This document shows positions 1 to 6,018 of a DNA stretch of 6,285 nt, in pieces. The notes below the pieces were generated by a model that searched no databases, was not told the DNA's origin, and saw only the letters and a program-made list of their open reading frames with translations. This DNA is from Candidatus Ratteibacteria bacterium. GTDB lineage: Bacteria; Ratteibacteria; UBA8468; B48-G9; JAFGKM01. Location of the stretch: assembly GCA_028697565.1 (NCBI GenBank), contig JAQVEU010000050.1:1-6285 (forward strand). Direction: 5' to 3'. Within the stretch, counting starts at the first letter, position 1. The number at the start of each line of letters is the position of its first letter. A program made the position numbers and the translations under genes.

Positions 1-174
1 TAACTCTAAACTTGTTTCGGATATTGCAAGAAGTTGCTTCATTTTTATATCTATAAGTTCAAGTTCATTTTTTGCCGGTTCTTTGGCCTTCTCTTTACCT
101 CCTGTGGTGGCACATCCGGAAAGAAATAGGATACTAACAAGACCTATATAAAAAACCATTATTTTTTTCTTCAT
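1..174 (-). CDS. Small lipoprotein of unknown function, N-terminal part (runs off the left edge)
   Basis: This is the first 58 residues of a secreted lipoprotein; the rest lies outside the window. The N-terminus is a type II signal peptide: basic MKKK, a hydrophobic stretch (about residues 5-17), then the lipobox L18-S19-G20-C21. Cys21 would be lipidated and become residue 1 after signal peptidase II cleavage. The +2 residue is Ala, which under the proteobacterial Lol rule would favour the outer membrane. A polar Gly/Lys/Glu/Pro linker follows (about 25-37), then an amphipathic, possibly helical segment ending in ETSLEL. The ATG at 174 is chosen because AAAGGGG (complement of 181-187) lies six bases upstream and the signal peptide starts exactly there. 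It sits 32 bases after the aspS stop on the same strand and is probably co-transcribed. I do not recognise the family; the visible part has no diagnostic mature domain. The lipoprotein call is firm, the function unknown. Confidence 0.82.
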   Translation of the reverse strand, partial: MKKKIMVFYIGLVSILFLSGCATTGGKEKAKEPAKNELELIDIKMKQLLAISETSLEL

Positions 175-206
175 TATTCGCCCCTTTGTTGTTTTGCCTT
201 ATTCTA

Positions 207-1988
207 TCACTTAATTTTTTCTGTGTCAATCTTTATTCTGTTTTCTTTCAGGAGTTTTTCTTCAATATCACCTGGAGCATCTGTGAGAGGACAGGTGCCT
301 TTTTGTGTTTTAGGAAATGCAATAGTTTCTCTTATACTGGATTCACCTGTTAGCAACATTATAAGACGGTCCAGTCCTAATGCAATACCCCCATGTGGCG
401 GTGCTCCATATTCAAGCGCCCTGAGTAAAAATCCAAATCTTTCCGTAGCATCTTTTATTTCAAGTCCTATGGTTCTAAATACCTCTTCCTGTACATCCTT
501 TTTATTAATTCGTATACTGCCACCACCTATTTCAATTCCATTTAATACTATATCATATGCCCTTGAGCGCATACTACCCGGGTCTGTCCTGAATTTATGA
601 ATATCTTCCTCTTTGGGTGATGTGAAGGGATGATGAACTGCCTGAAATCTTTTTTCTTCAGAGTTGAATTCAAATAGAGGGAAGTTTTTTATCCATACAA
701 ATTTAAACGTATCTACTTTGTTATCGGTTATCTTTTCCATGACCGCTCTTTTTATAATGTTAAGTAGTTCGGTTATCTTCTTTTCATCTCCTGCAAGGAA
801 AAAAACAATGGAGTTTTCTACATAAGATATATTGACTGTACTCTTTAACTCGTCAATAACCTCCAGGGGTAAAAACTTCCTGAATGGACTCTGGATATCT
901 GTTCCCTTAATCCTTATCCATCCAAGCCCTCCACCTCCTGCTTCTTTTATTGCCCTGTCAATATTTTCTATATCTTTAAGAGATATTTTCTCGCCTTCAT
1001 TAAAAACAAATCCTTTTATTATTCCACCCTTTTCAACAATATTTCTGAGGACTTTTATCTCTGTTTTCTGAAAAACAGATGTAAGGTCTCTATATTCTAA
1101 TGGGGTACGGAGGTCAGGAGTATCACTTCCGTATTTTGACATAGCGCTATCGTAGGACATATTTGGAAATGGAATCTCTACAGATATATTGAATGTTTTT
1201 TCAATGGCATACTGTAACATCTTTTCTGTGAGTGAAATAATATCACTCTCATCTATAAAAGACATCTCTATATCTATCTGTGTAAATTCTGGCTGTCTGT
1301 CAGCCCTCAGGTCCTCATCTCTGAAACATCTCGCAATCTGAAAGTACCTGTCAAGACCACCAACCATAAGAAGTTGTTTGAATAGTTGAGGTGACTGTGG
1401 GAGTGCATAAAACTTTCCAGGATTTAATCTTGAAGGAACAATAAAGTCCCTTGCTCCTTCAGGGGTGCTCTTTGTAAGGATGGGTGTTTCTACCTCTATA
1501 AAGTCCTCTGATATCAGAAACTCTCTTATTCGGTGGCTGAAAAGGGCCCTTTTGCGAAGATTTTCAGTTATTCCTGATGTTCTTATATGTAGATACCTGT
1601 ATTTTAGTTTCAGTGTTTCTTCTATCTTATTATCTGCCTCAGAAATTTCAAAAGGTAAAGGGAGTGATGTATTAAGAACCTCAATCTTTTTAAGGGAAAC
1701 TTCTATCTCTCCTGTGGGTATTTTTAGATTTACTGTTTCAGGAGTTCTTTCTTTAACAACTCCCTCAATTCTTACTACCCACTCATTTCTCAGTTCCTTT
1801 ATCTTTTCAAACTCTTCTTCACTAAATTTTTCGGGAGAAGATACCACCTGTGTCATTCCATATCGGTCTCTTATATCAAAAAAAATAACTCCTCCATGGT
1901 CTCTTATAGAATTTACCCATCCGCAGAGTATTACCTCTTCTCCCGAATGTCGCTTATTTAACTCTCCGCATCTATGGCTCCTCATCAT
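207..1988 (-). CDS. aspS: Aspartyl-tRNA synthetase, bacterial type, probably non-discriminating (Asp/Asn)
   Basis: This cytoplasmic class IIb synthetase charges tRNA-Asp with aspartate. Its 593 residues match the usual bacterial length. An N-terminal OB-fold anticodon-binding domain (about 1-110) is followed by the catalytic core. Motif 1 lies around 152-175, then the TPEGARDF and QSPQLFKQLLM blocks (175-208), motif 2 at 215-245 with FRDEDLRADRQPEF (Arg223), the bacterial GAD-type insertion (about 290-420), GGGSIRI (488-494) and motif 3 GIALGLDRL (534-542). All key residues are present. The OB domain reads RDHGG with His at residue 31. From memory, His31 is the residue seen in the non-discriminating Pseudomonas aeruginosa enzyme, where the E. 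coli and Thermus discriminating enzymes have Leu. PPHGG at 530-534 also matches the Pseudomonas form. It may therefore also make Asp-tRNA-Asn for GatCAB. The ATG at 1988 overlaps the hisS stop as ATGA; AGGAG (complement of 1997-2001) lies eight bases upstream. A second ATG follows immediately. Confidence 0.97.
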   Translation of the reverse strand: MMRSHRCGELNKRHSGEEVILCGWVNSIRDHGGVIFFDIRDRYGMTQVVSSPEKFSEEEFEKIKELRNEWVVRIEGVVKERTPETVNLKIPTGEIEVSLKKIEVLNTSLPLPFEISEADNKIEETLKLKYRYLHIRTSGITENLRKRALFSHRIREFLISEDFIEVETPILTKSTPEGARDFIVPSRLNPGKFYALPQSPQLFKQLLMVGGLDRYFQIARCFRDEDLRADRQPEFTQIDIEMSFIDESDIISLTEKMLQYAIEKTFNISVEIPFPNMSYDSAMSKYGSDTPDLRTPLEYRDLTSVFQKTEIKVLRNIVEKGGIIKGFVFNEGEKISLKDIENIDRAIKEAGGGGLGWIRIKGTDIQSPFRKFLPLEVIDELKSTVNISYVENSIVFFLAGDEKKITELLNIIKRAVMEKITDNKVDTFKFVWIKNFPLFEFNSEEKRFQAVHHPFTSPKEEDIHKFRTDPGSMRSRAYDIVLNGIEIGGGSIRINKKDVQEEVFRTIGLEIKDATERFGFLLRALEYGAPPHGGIALGLDRLIMLLTGESSIRETIAFPKTQKGTCPLTDAPGDIEEKLLKENRIKIDTEKIK

Positions 1989-3229
1989 TGTAATAACTCC
2001 TGTATCTTGTTTATGTGGTTATCCAGTGGAATAGTTATCTGTTCTCCTGAAATCATATCCCTGACAATAAACTCTTTCTTTTTTATCTCTTCCTCTCCGA
2101 TTATTATACACCACCGTGCTCCTGTTTTATTGGCTGTTTTTAGGTGCGAACGGAGAGATGTCTGTTCATAATCTGTTTCTACTGCGAGCCCTTTACTCCT
2201 CATTTCATTTATTATCATAGCACCTTTAAGTTTCACCTCTTCTCCTATGCAGGCAAGATAGAAAAAATTTTTTTCAGGCCCTTCATATTTAACCAGAGGA
2301 ATAAGCCGTTCCATACCGATAGCAAAGCCCACAGCAGGAATATCATGACCTCCCAATTGCTTTACAAGTGTGTCATATCTTCCACCCGCTGCAATAGCGT
2401 TTTCATCCTGGTCTACGTATAGTTCAAAGACGGTTTTAGTGTAATAGTCAAGTCCTCTTACAAGGTGTGAGTCAACCTTATAAGGAACACTATGTGCATT
2501 TATATATTCTTCAAACCTTTTAAAATGGTTCTGGCAGTCATAACAGAGTAAATCTACAATTACAGGCGCATCAGAAACATACTGTTTGCACTGTGGATTT
2601 TTACAGTCCAGTATTCTTAAAGGGGAGGATATAATCCGTTGTTGGCAGTCATTACAGAGATGGGTTAGTTTTTCTGAAAAATAGCTCTTTATGATATTAG
2701 AAAATTTTGTTTTACATTGCAAGCATCCGAGTGTATTGACAAGAAAATAATAATTCTCAATTTTCAATTTTTTTGCTATAGTATGAAGCATTACCACAAC
2801 TTCTCCATCAAAAAATGGATGTTTACCTCCAAGTAGTTCAACCCCGAACTGGTAAAATTGTCTGTATCTGTCTTTCTGCGGTCTGTCATACCTGAACATT
2901 GGTCCATAGTAGTAAAGGCGGAAGATTCTTTTTTCTGTGCCCATATTGGATTCAATAAATGCCCTTACCACAGAGGCGGTTCCTTCTGGTCTGAGCGCAA
3001 TGTCCCTTCCTTTTCTATCTTTGAAGGCATATATCTCTTTAGAGACAATATCCGACTCACTTCCTATACTTCTTTCAAAAAGGGTGCGGGACTCTACAAG
3101 AGGAGGGCGAATCTCTTTATATCCATAAAGGCATGCTATTTCTGTAAGTATTTTTTCAATAAACTGCCACTTTGAAATCTCTTCTGGCAGGATATCGTGC
3201 ATCCCCCGAACTTTTGTATATTTTCCCAT
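1985..3229 (-). CDS. hisS: Histidyl-tRNA synthetase with four cysteine pairs in the insertion domain
   Basis: This cytoplasmic class IIa synthetase charges tRNA-His. Its 414 residues are typical. The N-terminal KVRGMHDILPEE block is the family hallmark. Motif 1 is around 38-60, RPEGT at 80-84, motif 2 around 104-131 with FRYDRPQKDRYRQF (Arg113), the histidine-specific RGLDYYT at 258-264, and motif 3 with AAGGRYD (280-286) and GFAIGMERL (301-309). The C-terminal anticodon-binding domain starts near 320. Intact catalytic blocks argue against the HisZ paralogue. The insertion between motif 2 and the HisA block carries eight cysteines in pairs (169/172, 192/195, 209/214, 229/232), suggesting zinc binding; E. 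coli HisRS lacks them, but similar versions occur in other bacteria. The ATG at 3229 is preferred over Met10 because homologues begin about nine residues before GMxDILPEE, and an in-frame stop lies upstream. Its Shine-Dalgarno is weak. It is the first gene of the leftward operon and ends in tandem TGA codons overlapping aspS. Confidence 0.97.
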   Translation of the reverse strand: MGKYTKVRGMHDILPEEISKWQFIEKILTEIACLYGYKEIRPPLVESRTLFERSIGSESDIVSKEIYAFKDRKGRDIALRPEGTASVVRAFIESNMGTEKRIFRLYYYGPMFRYDRPQKDRYRQFYQFGVELLGGKHPFFDGEVVVMLHTIAKKLKIENYYFLVNTLGCLQCKTKFSNIIKSYFSEKLTHLCNDCQQRIISSPLRILDCKNPQCKQYVSDAPVIVDLLCYDCQNHFKRFEEYINAHSVPYKVDSHLVRGLDYYTKTVFELYVDQDENAIAAGGRYDTLVKQLGGHDIPAVGFAIGMERLIPLVKYEGPEKNFFYLACIGEEVKLKGAMIINEMRSKGLAVETDYEQTSLRSHLKTANKTGARWCIIIGEEEIKKKEFIVRDMISGEQITIPLDNHINKIQELLQ

Positions 3230-3263
3230 AATATAAATTTCACTAGACCCGGTTCATATGTAC

Positions 3264-3348
3264 ACTCAAAATCCAAAACTCTAAACTCAAAAGTAAGGAT
3301 GTAAATATTAAACTCAAAATTCAAAACTCAAAATTTAAAAGTAAGGAT
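3264..3348. repeat. Imperfect 37-base direct repeat, two copies, 48-base period
   Basis: Copy 1 is 3264-3300 and copy 2 is 3312-3348. Aligned without gaps they differ at only four of 37 positions, and both end in AAAAGTAAGGAT. The 11-base spacer (3301-3311) is similar in part to the sequence after copy 2. Inside each copy the words ACTCAAAA and TCAAAACT recur, so each copy is itself built from a degenerate 8-10 base word. It lies in the presumed leader of the hisS transcript, where it would be read as T/G-rich RNA. The function is unknown; it could be a remnant of an intergenic repeat family found elsewhere in the genome, or slippage-generated. Confidence 0.8.
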
Positions 3349-3365
3349 ATTTATTCTTGCTACTC

Positions 3366-3391
3366 TCAGGCAACGTAGTTGACTGATTTTT
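3366..3391 (+). terminator. Stem-loop plus T-run, terminator-like on the plus strand
   Basis: TCAGGCAAC (3366-3374) pairs with GTTGACTGA (3378-3386) around a GTA loop. Eight of nine positions pair, with one G-A mismatch, and TTTTT follows directly (3387-3391). This has the layout of an intrinsic terminator reading right, although the stem is short and only moderately GC-rich. No plus-strand gene lies upstream of it within the window, so it may stop stray rightward transcription ahead of the rpsO promoter. On the minus strand the same hairpin would lie near the 5' end of the hisS leader. The fold is clear; the role is inferred. Confidence 0.4.
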
Positions 3392-3399
3392 CTCTTATT

Positions 3400-3427
3400 A
3401 TCTTACCATAAAACATCTTATTGACAA
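3400..3427 (-). promoter_or_regulatory. Candidate sigma-70 promoter for the hisS-aspS-lipoprotein operon
   Basis: On the minus strand TTGTCA (3427-3422, five of six to the -35 consensus) is followed after 16 bases by TAAGAT (3405-3400, four of six to the -10). An alternative -10, GATAAT (3402-3397), would give a 19-base spacer. Transcription would start near 3393 and leave a leader of about 165 bases before hisS. The -35 box almost coincides with that of the rpsO promoter because TTGACAA reads TTGTCAA on the other strand. This is the best leftward candidate I found, but it is not strong. Confidence 0.35.
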
Positions 3428-3449
3428 AAAGTTTTTGAAGTTATATAAT
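3421..3449 (+). promoter_or_regulatory. Perfect-consensus sigma-70 promoter for rpsO-pnp
   Basis: TTGACA (3421-3426), a 17-base spacer and TATAAT (3444-3449) match both consensus hexamers at all twelve positions with the optimal spacing. The predicted start point is around 3456, giving a leader of roughly 170 bases in front of rpsO. Such a strong promoter suits a ribosomal protein operon. No operator is evident in the spacer. Confidence 0.88.
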
Positions 3450-3492
3450 TATGTAAAGCACAGAGTAAAAAGAAGTAGAGAACAGAGAGAAC

Positions 3493-3583
3493 AATTAGAA
3501 GATCACAAGATTAAAGATTAAAAAATTAGCAGATTTAGAATAAAAAAGAATCTTCAAATCTGCGCTCATCAAATCTTCTAATT
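3493..3583. repeat. 91-base palindromic element with nested inverted repeats in the rpsO leader
   Basis: AATTAGAAGAT (3493-3503) and ATCTTCTAATT (3573-3583) are perfect 11-base inverted repeats. Inside them CAGATTT (3530-3536) and AAATCTG (3556-3562) form a second, perfect seven-base pair, with further partial pairing (AGA with TCT) towards the loop. The rest is A-rich. As RNA it could fold into a two-tier hairpin between the promoter and the rpsO ribosome-binding site, leaving that site free. By layout it resembles a MITE-like or other dispersed intergenic palindrome; I see no clear target-site duplication. It could instead be the site of S15 autoregulation, but it does not obviously resemble the E. 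coli rpsO pseudoknot. Confidence 0.6.
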
Positions 3584-3614
3584 AAGTATGAACGTGGCGC
3601 AGTGAATATTTAGT

Positions 3615-3621
3615 AAAGGAG
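3615..3621 (+). promoter_or_regulatory. Ribosome-binding site of rpsO
   Basis: AAAGGAG ends eight bases before the rpsO ATG, which is near-ideal complementarity and spacing. It fixes the start at 3630. It is the only strong Shine-Dalgarno at the head of the rpsO-pnp pair, because pnp lacks one. Confidence 0.85.
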
Positions 3622-3629
3622 ATAGAAAG

Positions 3630-3896
3630 ATGCTGGAGACAGAAATAAAAAAGGAGATAGCAAAAGAGTTTGGGAGGCATGAAGGTGATACAGGTTCACC
3701 TGAGGTGCAGATTGCATTGCTTACAAAAAGGATAGAAGCACTTAATGAACACTTCAAGAAATTTAAAAAGGATACGAATTCAAGACGTGGCTTTTTGAAA
3801 CTTATAGGCCAGAGAAGAAAACTCTTGCGATACCTTCAGATGGAAAATCCTTCCAAATATCTTGAAATTATTGAGAAGTTAAACATCAGAAAGTAA
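3630..3896 (+). CDS. rpsO: 30S ribosomal protein S15
   Basis: S15 is a primary 16S rRNA-binding protein of the small-subunit platform; it binds a three-way junction of the central domain and lets S6/S18 join. At 88 residues it has the standard length. The family signature is intact: DTGSPEVQIALLTKRI (20-35), then HFKKFKKDTNSRRGFL (41-56) and QRRKLLRYLQ (61-70). His41, Asp48 and Ser51, which contact 16S rRNA in E. coli S15, are all conserved at the same numbering. Phe45 replaces the usual His of the HKKD segment. The gene has a strong Shine-Dalgarno and lies behind a perfect-consensus promoter with a leader of about 170 bases. pnp follows after seven bases, the usual bacterial order. In E. coli S15 represses its own translation through a leader pseudoknot; whether this leader does so is unknown. 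Confidence 0.98.
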   Translation: MLETEIKKEIAKEFGRHEGDTGSPEVQIALLTKRIEALNEHFKKFKKDTNSRRGFLKLIGQRRKLLRYLQMENPSKYLEIIEKLNIRK

Positions 3897-3903
3897 AACA
3901 AAA

Positions 3904-6018
3904 ATGACAAAAAAAATAGAGATTCCTTTTGGTAGTAGTACCTTATCTTTAGAAAGTGGACTTGTTGCAAAACAGAGTGATGGTTCTATATGGGCACGTG
4001 TGGGCGATACAGTTGTTTTGGCTACTGTGGTAAGCTCAAAAGAACCCCGTGAAGATATTGATTTTTTCCCTCTTATATGTGACTACAGAGAATATATATC
4101 CTCGGTTGGCAAGATTCCTGGTGGATTTTTTAAAAGAGAAGGGAAGCCAACTGAAAAAGAGATATTGGTAAGCCGGTTGATAGACCGCTCTATCAGGCCA
4201 CTCTTTCCCAGTGGCTATAGAAAAGAGGTACAGGTTATTGTTAGTGTGGTTTCCGCTGATATGGAAAATGAACCTGATGTGCCAGCAATTGTTGCTGTCT
4301 CTGCTGCTATTACTGCTTCTAAAATTCCTTTTCCTGGTCCTATTGGTGCTGTAAGAATAGGGCTAATAGACAATAAATATGTTGTCAACCCCACTACTAC
4401 TCAGATAGGGAAAAATGGTTCAAAAAATAGTTTGATAGATATTGTTGTTTCTGGTACAGAGGACTCAATTTTGATGGTAGAGGGAGATGGACAGGAGGTT
4501 TCTGAGGAGCAATTTCTTGAGGCAGTTAAGGTTGCCCATCAGGAGATAAAAAAAATAATAGCAAAACAGAAAGAACTTCTTGGTGAAAAAGAGATATGGG
4601 AAGAAGAAAAATATGATGAAGAGACAAAGGAAAAGGCACAGGTATTTATTTCTGAGAGAATAGAGCGTACCTATGACTTTCCAGATAAAAAAGATAGGGA
4701 AGAATTTTATAACTCAATGGAGAAAGAATTTTTACTTTCTTTTCCTGAGGAGACACAGTCAAAGGCAAAGAAGGCATTTCAGGATGCCCTTGAATTAAAT
4801 ATCAGAAATATAATACTGAACACAGGTAAACGGCTGGATGGAAGGAGACCTGATGAGATAAGACCTGTGGATTGTGTTGTTGGTATTTTACCAAGGACAC
4901 ATGGCTCTGCCTTATTTACAAGAGGACAAACACAATGTCTGTCTTCTGTGACATTAGGAACAAGCAGGGATGAACAAAGAATAGAAGGGCTTCATGAAGA
5001 GATGACCAAAAGGTTTATGGTGCATTATAATTTTCCGCCCTTTTCAGTGGGGGAGGTATCTCCTTTAAGGGGTGCATCCAGAAGGGAGATAGGACATGGT
5101 GCTCTTGCTGCAAGGGCGTTGGAATTTATTATCCCTCCAGAAGAAGAATTTGCTTATACCATAAGGATTGTTGCAGAAATTCTTGAATCAAATGGTTCCT
5201 CTTCTATGGCAACTGTATGTGCGGGTAGTCTTGCTTTGATGGATGCAGGTGTTCCTGTCAAAAAACATGTAGCAGGTGTTTCAGTAGGAATAATAAAAGA
5301 GGGAGACAGGTATATTTTGTTGACAGATATAGCAGGAGAAGAAGATCACTATGGTAATCTTGATTTAAAGATAGCGGGGACAGATGTAGGAATTACGGGT
5401 TTTCAGATGGACGTAAAAGAATCAGGCCTAACACTTGATATTATGGAAAAGGCACTCTACCAATCAAAAAAGGCAAGGGAGGAAATCCTTAAAAAGTTAT
5501 ATGACACCATTGCTGCTCCGAGACCTTCTCTTTCAAGATATGCACCAAGGATTATTTCTATGAAGATAAAGACGGATAAGATAGGTCTGGTAATAGGTCC
5601 TGGTGGTAAGACAATAAAAAAGATTATAGAAGACACAGGTGCAGAGATAGATATCTCTGATGATGGGACTGTCAGGATATATTCTCCGGATAGCCGTGCC
5701 TGTGAAGATGCAGCAGAGATGATAAGGGCAATGACAGAAGAGCCAGAACCAGGCAGGATTTATGAAGGCAAAGTAGTGAAGACAATGAGTTTTGGTGCCT
5801 TTGTCCAGTTTCTACCAGGCAAAGAGGGACTCGTCCATATTTCAGAACTGGCACCCCACAGGGTCAATAAGGTTGAGGATGTAATAAAAGAGGGTGATAC
5901 AATTTCTGTGAAGTTTTTAGGTTTTGATGAGCAGGGCAGGGCAAAGTTAAGCAGAAAACAGGTACTTGGCAGAACTACAAAATCTAAAAAGGGGGAAAAT
6001 GGGGCCAATACGTCTTGA
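3904..6018 (+). CDS. pnp: Polyribonucleotide nucleotidyltransferase (PNPase)
   Basis: PNPase degrades RNA 3' to 5' by phosphorolysis, releasing nucleoside diphosphates, and can run in reverse to add tails. It works as a ring trimer in the cytoplasm, often in an RNA degradosome. The 704 residues match the family. Two RNase PH-like domains flank a helical linker (about 210-305). The first carries FFKREGKPTEKE (75-86); the second carries RTHGSALFTRGQTQ (331-344), the phosphate-binding SSSMATVCAG (432-441) and the acidic pair Asp481/Asp487, equivalent to catalytic Asp486/Asp492 of E. coli. A KH domain follows with GLVIGPGGKTIK (561-572), then an S1 domain (about 616-684) and a short Lys/Gly/Asn tail. 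No Shine-Dalgarno precedes the ATG, only A-rich sequence, so translation is probably coupled to rpsO. The seven-base gap leaves no room for the long RNase III-cleaved hairpin leader that controls pnp in E. coli. The 3' end overlaps the next gene by 20 bases. Confidence 0.98.
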   Translation: MTKKIEIPFGSSTLSLESGLVAKQSDGSIWARVGDTVVLATVVSSKEPREDIDFFPLICDYREYISSVGKIPGGFFKREGKPTEKEILVSRLIDRSIRPLFPSGYRKEVQVIVSVVSADMENEPDVPAIVAVSAAITASKIPFPGPIGAVRIGLIDNKYVVNPTTTQIGKNGSKNSLIDIVVSGTEDSILMVEGDGQEVSEEQFLEAVKVAHQEIKKIIAKQKELLGEKEIWEEEKYDEETKEKAQVFISERIERTYDFPDKKDREEFYNSMEKEFLLSFPEETQSKAKKAFQDALELNIRNIILNTGKRLDGRRPDEIRPVDCVVGILPRTHGSALFTRGQTQCLSSVTLGTSRDEQRIEGLHEEMTKRFMVHYNFPPFSVGEVSPLRGASRREIGHGALAARALEFIIPPEEEFAYTIRIVAEILESNGSSSMATVCAGSLALMDAGVPVKKHVAGVSVGIIKEGDRYILLTDIAGEEDHYGNLDLKIAGTDVGITGFQMDVKESGLTLDIMEKALYQSKKAREEILKKLYDTIAAPRPSLSRYAPRIISMKIKTDKIGLVIGPGGKTIKKIIEDTGAEIDISDDGTVRIYSPDSRACEDAAEMIRAMTEEPEPGRIYEGKVVKTMSFGAFVQFLPGKEGLVHISELAPHRVNKVEDVIKEGDTISVKFLGFDEQGRAKLSRKQVLGRTTKSKKGENGANTS

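Larger units (their letters stand above)
3230..3629. other. Divergent intergenic control region between hisS and rpsO
   Basis: These 400 bases separate the two divergent operons and encode no credible protein. From left to right they hold the hisS start-proximal leader (3230-3263), two copies of a 37-base direct repeat (3264-3348), a stem-loop with a T-run (3366-3391), two overlapping candidate promoters (3400-3449), a 91-base palindromic element (3493-3583) and the rpsO ribosome-binding site (3615-3621). The base composition is extremely A-rich on the plus strand. I see no T-box consensus (the AGGGTGG-type antiterminator sequence) on the minus strand that would control hisS. Confidence 0.85.

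Noticed and set aside
223..600. Open frame of 125 codons on the plus strand opposite the 3' part of aspS
   Set aside because: It is antisense to a well-conserved synthetase, has a biased Ser/Ile/Pro composition typical of complement reading, and matches no family I know.
1465..2034. Open frame of 189 codons on the plus strand opposite the 5' part of aspS
   Set aside because: It lies wholly over the conserved aspS reading frame and the hisS end; its hydrophobic Ser/Leu/Ile-rich composition is what the complement of this gene gives.
3136..3324. Minus-strand frame of 62 codons spanning the repeat region and the hisS start
   Set aside because: Its first half is translated repeat sequence and its second half is hisS out of frame; there is no convincing ribosome-binding site.
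3230..3393. Possible T-box or other riboswitch in the hisS leader
   Set aside because: The leader lacks the conserved T-box antiterminator sequence and a terminator before hisS, and it is mostly low-complexity repeat.
3594..3604. GTGGCGCAGTG, resembling the start of a tRNA D-arm
   Set aside because: No acceptor stem, anticodon arm or T-arm sequence can be found around it, so it is a chance match.
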